Assembly: GCF_964204645.1 (NCBI RefSeq)
Contig: NC_134027.1
Span: 12,636,485-12,700,484, forward strand
Origin: Tubulanus polymorphus
Taxonomy: Eukaryota; Nemertea; Palaeonemertea; Tubulaniformes; Tubulanidae
Length of the DNA: 64,000 nt
Direction: 5' to 3'
Made by a program: the position numbers and the translations under genes. The notes under the pieces were generated by a model. That model was not told the DNA's origin and made no database searches. It saw only the letters and a program-made list of their open reading frames with translations. Below are positions 56,445 to 64,000 of this stretch, piece by piece (position 1 is the stretch's first letter; every line of letters begins with the position of its first letter).

Positions 56445-58977
56445 ATGCCTAAAAGGAAAAGAAGAGCTGGTAGCTTTCAGCCGAAGAAGGTAAGACCCTC
56501 TTTTCATAGGCAAATGTTAATCTTCTAGTAAGAAGTATGTAGGCCTTTTTTCCGAGTAAAAAATTCATTAAACTGTTCATCACATGTGTTAGCTGCGCAA
56601 TATTTTGGTGCCTGATTTTGGTATTTTATCAGAAAAAACCATATCAGTAAATCATAAACCAGTTGCTTAGAGGGTGTGTAACTGACCAGTGTCGTATCAT
56701 CCCTGGTTCTTGTTGAGATAATTATAAGCTATTGAATTGAATTGAACTCATTAGAAAATTCTACGAACGTATAGTGAATGAATTTTTTTTCTATTTTCAG
56801 AAGGTGGAGGTGGTTGGAGTTCCCTCAGCCCTAACTGGACAAAACAGAGAGATGAAAAAAGGATCAATGGAAAAAAATTATGAAAAATCTCAAGATGAAG
56901 ACTACAGAAGAGTTGAAAATGAAATCTTAAATGAAAACCTAAAAAACGCTCAAAATGAAAACTTTAACGAAACGCAAAAAGAAAACTCTGATAACAATCA
57001 AAACAAGAAGTATGAAGTGAAAATCAATGAAAACTTTGAACCAAAAACTAATGAGAACTATGAATTGAATGCAAATGAAAAAGATGAAATGAAAATGACT
57101 GAAAAACATGGAATGAAAATGAATGAAAAATATGAAATGCATATGAATGGAAACTATGATTTGAAAACAAATGAAAAAGATGAAATGAAAATGACTGAAA
57201 AACATGAAATGAATATTAATGAGATCTATGATCAGACTATGAATCAAAATTGTGGAACTAATTCGAATGAAGATATGACAAAAAACAAAGTTGAGACAAT
57301 TGAAGTGAAATCAGTTTTTTGTGACTTCAATCATGACAACTGTGATACGATTATGCATGACAACTATGATAAGACTAAACAAGGCAACTATGATAAGGCT
57401 ATATATGGAATCTGTGAAAAGATTACACTTGACAACTGTGATAAGATTCAACATGATAACGCTGGTCACAATATACATGAAACCTCATCGAAAATGAAAG
57501 CTGACTCATCTATTCAACCAATTTCGAGTATGATTTCGTGTAGAGATTGTGATGGCAATTTTGGTAACAGTGAGTCATGTTTAAGTGCTGAGAATATGAG
57601 ATGTTCATCAATTCATGGAAATTTCCACCAGGGTCATCCAAAATACGATATTCATTCAGGTAAGCAATGTAACAAATGCATTAGCTGCAATGATTCATGC
57701 ATCAAATAAAGCTGTAATAAACTGGATGCCTCATGATATTGATTCAGTATTGAATATTGGAAATGATTTATACGCAACATTGACTAATATGAATACAATA
57801 ACAAATATGTATTTATTGATCAGTGAGCTACCAACTGCTGTTGAGATTGGAAATTCCATTTATAATGTGACTGTTGGATCCCCTCAAGTTGCTATATCTG
57901 AATTATCTGATGAAATGAGAGCTGGAAATTTTGGAATTATCAGTGAACTACATGAATGTTTGCACAATAATCTGCTTAATTACGACACATGCTTTATAAC
58001 ATTTGCTGGAAATACATTTTGTGTTTTAAAACAGGATGACATGTACTGGGTATTTGATTCACATTCGAGAGATGCATCAGGAATGATGACCGCTGATGGA
58101 CATGCTGTATTAGTAAGGTACTCTTGTGTTAATTGTATTGTCAAACATTGTCAGAATCTTGCAGCTTCAATGAATCAGAGGCAACCATTACAGTATGAAA
58201 TTACAGTGGCTTCTATCAACCATGAAATTGAAACTACTGTAGAGAATAGCATTATCGAAACAACGACTACATACTCTCCAAACTACCAACAAACAAGTAG
58301 TGAAGATGAACTGCCCTATACAAACCCAAAAGTAGATGAATGCGATGTAATTGTTACTAGTGAATCCGTGCAGCATGATGATTTAATTTACAACCCACTA
58401 GAAAAAGGTCAGTGCAAAACATTATGCTCTATTCTAGGTATTCATTGTCGACCCTCAACTCTCGGATATGAATGTATGCCCAAATATGATGGACAACTCT
58501 ACTCTCCATGTAATACGCAGAAAATTAAAGGCGATGGAAGCTGTTTTTTTCGGGCAATTTCATATTCAATCTGTGGAGCTGAGCAATATCATCGGGCTAT
58601 ACGCACTGAAGTTTTAAAGCACATGCGGCAGAATTCCGACAAATTCCAACCACATCTGAGAAATCCACAACTTACTATAAATGAGTATATTGATGAATCC
58701 CGTATGAAATATACAGGTACTTGGGTGACAGAGGTTGAAATTCTTGCAACAGCTGATTTACTGCATGCTGATATATATACATTTGTAGGCAATGGTTGGT
58801 TACGATTCGCTGGTTCTACTTTCAGTGCACCAAATCGTGTGTGAATTAAATGGCAACATTTATTTGAAAAATTGCAGAGGTGTACACTATGAAGTTGTGT
58901 CATGTGTGAAACAATCTGAGGAATGTATTTGCTCTTGGTGTGGCAAGCGACAAAATACTGAAAAAACTAATGAGTAA
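56445..58977 (+). CDS. Double cysteine-protease protein: low-complexity repeats, C76/tegument-like papain fold, OTU domain; two frame disruptions
   Basis: Exon 1 is 56445-56489 (MPKRKRRAGSFQPKK, donor AAG|gtaaga). Exon 2 starts at 56801 after CTATTTTCAG and runs to 58977. Frame 1 (to about 57670) is N/E/K/M-rich, with a 96-bp (32-aa) repeat. It ends at GKQC, the expected nucleophile of a papain-like domain. Skipping one base at about 57671 leads into the long frame (to 58838), which continues that domain (ALAAMIHAS, YWVFDSHSRD with its His at 58062) and then an OTU domain (GDGSCFFRAI, Cys at 58542-58544). A second one-base skip at about 58839 gives GVHYEVV, the OTU catalytic His (58885), and the stop. 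About 739 aa in total. Each break sits at a catalytic segment. Such two-protease proteins occur in animal transposon-derived genes. It may be a recent pseudogene, a frameshift-decoded gene or a sequencing artefact. Confidence 0.6.
57072..57263 (+). repeat. 96-bp in-frame tandem repeat in the double-protease N-terminus
   Basis: The word AAATGAAAAAGATGAAATGA recurs at 57073 and 57169, with the whole 32-codon unit similar. Shorter NENYE/NEKYE-type motifs continue the pattern on both sides. Confidence 0.7.
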
Positions 58978-59008
58978 ATACAGTTTATAAACTGTATTTA
59001 CTCATTAG
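58967..59008. repeat. Perfect 42-bp palindrome spanning the stop codon
   Basis: CTAATGAGTAAATACAGTTT-A at 58967-58987 is followed without spacer by its exact reverse complement at 58988-59008. The TAA at 58975-58977 ends the OTU frame. The RNA could form a 19-20 bp stem. Confidence 0.95.
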
Positions 59009-60128
59009 AAAATGAGGTTTTTAATGTTATCGCTTTTATGGTTATTCAGGCAGATTTGTTTATAGGGGAGTTGTGTGCTGGTGCAAATGTAGTAAATGTT
59101 TCAATTATCAGAGTCTCCTATTTGGATGGGTTTTGTAATGTTATAATATGATAATGTCACAAGTTGGTAATAGGTTTATGTTGTTTAATTCTGTCCACTT
59201 GTACACATTTGAATTTCGATGTTGTTTGCTTATCATGACACATGTGTAGGAGGTTATGGTACTGGGTTGTGTAAATGTGTATGGGAGGTTATAATATTTC
59301 GTTCTGTAGAGTCTCCTCTGCGAATATATGTCAGAGGGTGACGCGTATTAATGAAGCAGGGTGTTGTGTAGTGGTGTGTATGTAGTGTATGTTTTGATTT
59401 CGATATGTGGAAACATCTATGTGGATGTATATAGGAGGGTCAGGTGTGTTACAATAGTGGGGTTTTGTATATACAGGCATGTGTAGTTATGATTTTAATT
59501 TTATGTGACCTTTATGTGAATTCATTTATGAGTGACAGGGTTTATATTTTAGTGTTTTTGAAGATTGTGTGACAATAGTAAATGGGTAAATTGATGTACC
59601 TAGTTTCTAGGGAATGAAACAGTGTGTATTTGGAATTGATATGTTGTTAAGTAACAGTGGTATAAGCTGGGGAAAGTATGTAGATAGTTGTAATGGGGCA
59701 TGAATGATATTTGACATTGTGATTGATATGTAGCAATGTAACAGTAAGATATGGTGGTGGATGTATATATCTAGCTGTCATGGGGATGAAGCAGTCACTG
59801 TGTGGAATGGATGTGTTGGAATGTAACAGCTATGTACAGTGTACAAAATGAGTATTATTTCATGCTGGGGGATATTGATGCGTTGTTGCCATAGGTTTTG
59901 ATGTGATAACACTGTACATATATTACCACCATTAATATTACTAAACACATATGTACAGTCTTATGAATGATTATGTATGGAACTGTATGAAGGATTGTAT
60001 TGAATATATAGGAAATGGTAATTGATCATGTAGCAATCATTTGTGGCGATGTATGTATTTTGTATTGTGCAGTGAGATAGTATTCAGAAATGTTTGTAAT
60101 CAATGTTGTGGGATGAAATATAAATAAA
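59009..60128 (+). other. Long T/G-rich, C-poor 3' UTR-like region ending in AATAAA
   Basis: The plus strand is strikingly poor in C and rich in T and G (for example GTGTGTAGGAGG-like words) for about 1.1 kb, then reaches AATAAA at 60123-60128. There is no ORF of note. It is most simply the 3' UTR of the double-protease gene or the 3' part of a transposon. Confidence 0.45.
60123..60128 (+). terminator. Candidate polyadenylation signal
   Basis: AATAAA at the end of the C-poor tract downstream of the double-protease gene. Confidence 0.45.
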
Positions 60129-61270
60129 AGGTGGATGGTATGATGATATGTGTTGTGTATAATTATTGTTTCCAAATTTGGTGCTTATCCCCATATGCTT
60201 GGCCAAGTTCTGATGTCATTTACTACATTGTCCCTGGCAAGGATTTGAGCTTGATGGCATGGCGACTGCCACAGTACAATGGGGTTCCTGCAGTGCTGCT
60301 GTGGCAATTGAGGATTCCACTCATAGCTAGTGACAACCCGCCAGGTTGCTAGTAAGTAGTTCGTCATTCGCCAGTGCGACATATGAAAGTTAGGCAGAAA
60401 CCCGTTATCGCTGCTATGCAGCTATATTTTCTAATTTTAATTTGAAACTCATCAATACTCAGTTCATTGAATTAGTAATATTTCATAAGAAGTAAAATCG
60501 AAATAGCTACATTACATGGTTAGCAATACGCACATTGGTTTCCTTTCTTTAAAGAATGAATATCTGGAAATAGCTGATTCGATTTGTCTTTATAATACTA
60601 AAAAGGCCTAGTATGCAGTTTTTGCAGTGGTAATGACTAAATCCTCATTCATAAATTCATAGAGACTAGTTTTTGTGAATTTTTGGCTACATTAAAAATA
60701 TCATTAGGAAAACTGAAATATCGTATTCATGAATAGAAAATCATAGTTTTTAAATTTCTTGGGAAAATTGTATTTAGCTAATATAAGAGGAAAAACGCAC
60801 TTTAACACGATTGACTGTACTGCTGAACTGCAAATTTTTGTCTGATGTTACAAATCTGTACCGGAGGGGGTCAAAGGATATGTTGAACACCATACACAAA
60901 TATTTCGGACTAACTTTCAAAGCAAAAATGAAAAACCAAGATGACCACCATCCATCCGTTATGGCCGAGTCGTCATGATCTCATAGAATATTCATGAACA
61001 AGTAACCGAGAGTATATTTGTACAGCAACAACCATTTTAGAACCACCAAGAGATGGTGGAGTACTTTCAACATGCCGAAAAATCTCAATTTCTCACAACA
61101 CCTTATGTTCAATGCCCCCTGGTGGCTAAACAAATAAAGGACCATGGGTCCAGTAGGATCAACTGAGAACACTTACTTTTCAGCACAAAAATCGATTGTG
61201 TTCTCGGATTTAGTATATACAGCTGATAAATATGAAATTATGGTGCACTGTGTAGTAGGCATGTTCAACT
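60129..61270. other. Intergenic; family A 3' end at 60396-60430, otherwise nothing
   Basis: GCAGAAACCCGTTATCGCTG then CTATGCAGCTATATTTT marks another family A terminus. A lone core word GCCCCCTGGTGGC lies at about 61110. No gene was seen. Confidence 0.5.
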
Positions 61271-61275
61271 TAAGG

Positions 61276-61980
61276 CTGGGCATGTCGACAAGCGACACGA
61301 CACCTACTGACTCCTACCGACGCAACCTAGATCGCAGCCAGGCTTATGGCAACTGAGCATGACTAGCGGGATACGAGAACCGCCCAGTTGCTTCCCTGCT
61401 TATGTCGGTTATGATAACTGGCAACAGCAACGGCTCAGATAATCATGAGATAAACATTTTGAGAATATATTCAAATTATTTGGATAATTGGGAAATATAT
61501 TTCTAGTTAAAAGCTATTTCTTTAAGATCTTTATCTTTCTGATTCCGTTTTGAATACCATGCGCTAGCGACATCTTACAGAGGCCCGTTCACGCCATAAC
61601 ACTACCAATTCGCTTCTAGATCCTCGGTCCAGTCATTTGCCGTGCTGATCATTTAGTTTGTATTTGAAACTACCCGAATTTGAAAGTTTGTAACAATATA
61701 TTAGTAACGCAAACTATCTGTCCAAATTTACGTATACTGATCTCTGATTGGCTGGAATTTCTGCGCTCAGTTTCGTCGTGTCGCAGATGAGTTTACGTCA
61801 GTTGCGATCGAAAGCAACTGTCTGCCTACTGTAGGCCGGAGTAGAACATGGGCAACTAGCCGGATATGGTTTTGCGACAAGTCGCTAGGCATCGGGTTGC
61901 CGCCACTAGCCGGCAATTCGGTGATAAATCCAGTTGCGTCAGTAAACGTCGAGTCGCTTGTTGACATAAGCCAGTCTTTA
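61276..61980. mobile_element. MITE-like element with GTCGACAAGCGAC inverted ends
   Basis: The left ATGTCGACAAGCGACACGAC and ACTGACTCCTACCGACGCAA mirror the right end (reverse TTATGTCAACAAGCGACTCG and GACGTTTACTGACGCAAC). Internal GTTGC/GCAAC and GACTAGCGGGA words repeat. A related fragment lies at 25065-25160. Confidence 0.55.
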
Positions 61981-64000
61981 GATGATATAAATGGTAATGG
62001 GTTTTCCATATGACTCACTCGACGTGGCAGAACAAGCAATAGTATTTTCTCTCGATGGAACCACTGCAAGTGATACCCTTCAAAAGGGTTTTCCCTGTCA
62101 TCATGAAGAAACAATGTCAAGCATCGATTAGTAGAATGGGGGAAAAATTCATTGAAATTTTGCATACATTCTCCCAGTTCTTCTCTTATCAATTTATTTG
62201 AAGCTTATCAATTCCAACACCTATCTCCATCCTCATGACAAAATATCAGCTGTGTATATCCAGTGGTTACAATTTGTGCCACCAAGCGCTAACAGAAAGT
62301 TACTCTCTGAACCATTCTATAAGGATAAGTTGATCCTAATAAACCGATCAAAAATTAATTCGATAGCAGAAAATGGGATTATGTCTTCAATGATACTACC
62401 AAGTTAGTTAATAAAATCTTTAAAAAATTGAGCTTCTAGAGATATTCATAGCCATGACACCAAACTTAACTTCCTTCGTTCGATAGCAAAACAGGGTAAT
62501 GTTTGGAACAAATCTATCGTTTCATAAACATCAAATATATAGCCTCCAAGAATGATGTGACACGCATCATAAATGCCCTCTCAGGTGCATTGGAATCAAC
62601 TTTTGACGTTGTTCTTATATTGCCACAGTGAATTTACTTCAATTTCGTCAAAAACATAGAATAGAAAGAAGAAAAGTCATTCAGTAAATTATCGCCAATT
62701 GCAGTGACTAAAAATTGTTCAATTGCAAACAATGGGATACCAAGGTGAACCAGTATACCACATTTTGTGAAACTATCTCTCATGGGTATGGAGAAAATGT
62801 GACACAAATAAAAGTTGACACCGGACGGATGGAGGGACAGACCACGATGTCGGCTCACCCCCAACCCTACAGCTCTGCTGAACTACGGTAAAAAAAGCTT
62901 CAAATAGACAGGTTTCAAACAGCTATCTGTCGACTTCAAGGCTGGTGATTTACCAATCATACCAAGATTTAGTAAGTTTTTGAACTCAATCACAAGGTAG
63001 AAGCTACGGAAATATGTAATCATTTTAACAAGCAGTAAAGTAAGAGATATAGCAAAATGGACTCTTAAATGAGTCCATAAAAATACATCCATTATAACCC
63101 ATGCAATCACTTAAAATGGAAGTCTAATTCACACTGCAACTTGTCAAGTTACCCAGCGCTGAAATATTAATCCAATAGGTTTTGAAATCACTGACTCATA
63201 CTCTGATTGTAGCAGGCCCTATCAAGATAATGAATGATTCATTGTTATGACTACTATTCATAGGGTTAAAGCAGACAGACTATTCCTTGATGAAGTTTAG
63301 AGGGGACTGGATTATTTATGAAGTAGTTTTGACATTTTAGTGGTAAATCAGTGATTCATGTATTAACAATTTAACTTAATTTTCTTACAGTCTTTGAAAA
63401 ATATAAAATCTATCTTAAAATGAAGTCAAGCTTTTCTTTTTTCAATATGTACGATATTAGTTTAGTTATAACAATACATTGTATCCTCTCATGAATGCAG
63501 CATTTCAATCTTCAGGGTTTACATATTTTGTCTTCCAGTTAAAGTTACATTCTTTCAGTATTGTTCTCATCGGTCCATGGATAATTAAGTTGTAGAATAG
63601 TACAACCTGTCAAATTATTGTAACTGAATACAAGTAGCAACCTGATATCCTGAAGCAACTTTTTGCATGTGATGGAGTAAAGAAATTGCTACTCCATTCC
63701 AATCAGTACATACATTTTGTATGCCGGACTGACTCTTGTTCAAATTCTTGTCTGAATAGTCAGGGTGGCGTCAGCTCCATAAAGCATTGGGCTGACTACA
63801 TCTGCCGCAATACTGACTTGTACATGCTAATATACCAGATATGTAATAGGCCTACAGTAGCAAAGCATGCAAATGTATTTGACAAATCCTAAAACCTGCT
63901 ACTAGATTATAGATATAATCTTCTATTAGAAACATAATATGTAAAATGAAAACTCAACATTTTGTTGAACCATCAAATTGGCTGATAATATAAAAACCGA
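61981..64000. other. Intergenic or distal SEPTIN7 intron; nothing recognised
   Basis: I found no septin N-terminal exon, other exon-like segment or repeat terminus here. The 141-codon minus-strand ORF at 61767-62192 has no family signature and half of it overlaps the MITE. Confidence 0.4.

Noticed and set aside
57660-57686. 26-nt intron between a GTAAGC donor and a TTAG acceptor, to explain the first frame break
   Set aside because: Too short for a spliceosomal intron, and it would remove the catalytic Cys segment; a one-base indel explains the data better.
61767-62192. 141-codon - strand ORF
   Set aside because: About half overlaps a MITE-like repeat and the rest has no family signature.

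Overview
This is a stretch of animal nuclear DNA. It has large spliced genes with GT-AG introns, a roughly 35-37% GC background, many nested transposable elements and simple repeats, and no operons. The repeat style (Helitron-like elements with tandem cores, Tigger-like elements, frequent AGGCCT-containing words) suggests a marine invertebrate, lophotrochozoan or ambulacrarian. The sequence alone does not fix the species.

Layout. (1) 1-5000: a repeat, then an AT-rich island at about 1384-4940 holding a decayed virus-like element: protein-primed-type family B DNA polymerase, zinc-finger ORF and a small protein that is inverted and duplicated. (2) 5760-22440, + strand: a complete five-exon gene for ER membrane protein complex subunit 8/9 (201 aa). 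Its introns carry two 1.4-1.5 kb direct repeats, a 4.2 kb Tigger-like element and Helitron-like elements. (3) 22440-34700: mostly intergenic, with a TA microsatellite, several MITEs, and a second AT-rich virus-like fragment (25177-27600) whose main gene is split by a 1.1 kb insertion. (4) 34733-53234, - strand: ten coding exons of septin-7, from the P-loop to the C-terminal tail. The N-terminal exon(s) are not found in the window. Its introns hold a full-length 1.0 kb Helitron-like copy, nested insertions and a piggyBac transposase fragment. (5) 54200-60130, + strand: a CpG-bearing promoter-like patch, then a two-exon gene for a double cysteine-protease protein (low-complexity repeats, a C76/tegument-type papain-like domain, an OTU domain). 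It has two single-base frame disruptions and a perfect 42-bp palindrome across its stop codon. (6) 60130-64000: MITE-like repeats and sequence with no recognisable gene.

EMC8 and septin-7 are host housekeeping genes (membrane-protein insertion; septin cytoskeleton) with no functional link to each other. The double-protease gene resembles proteins carried by animal transposons. The most unusual material is the pair of virus-like AT-rich islands, the broken double-protease gene, and the tandem-core Helitron-like family.
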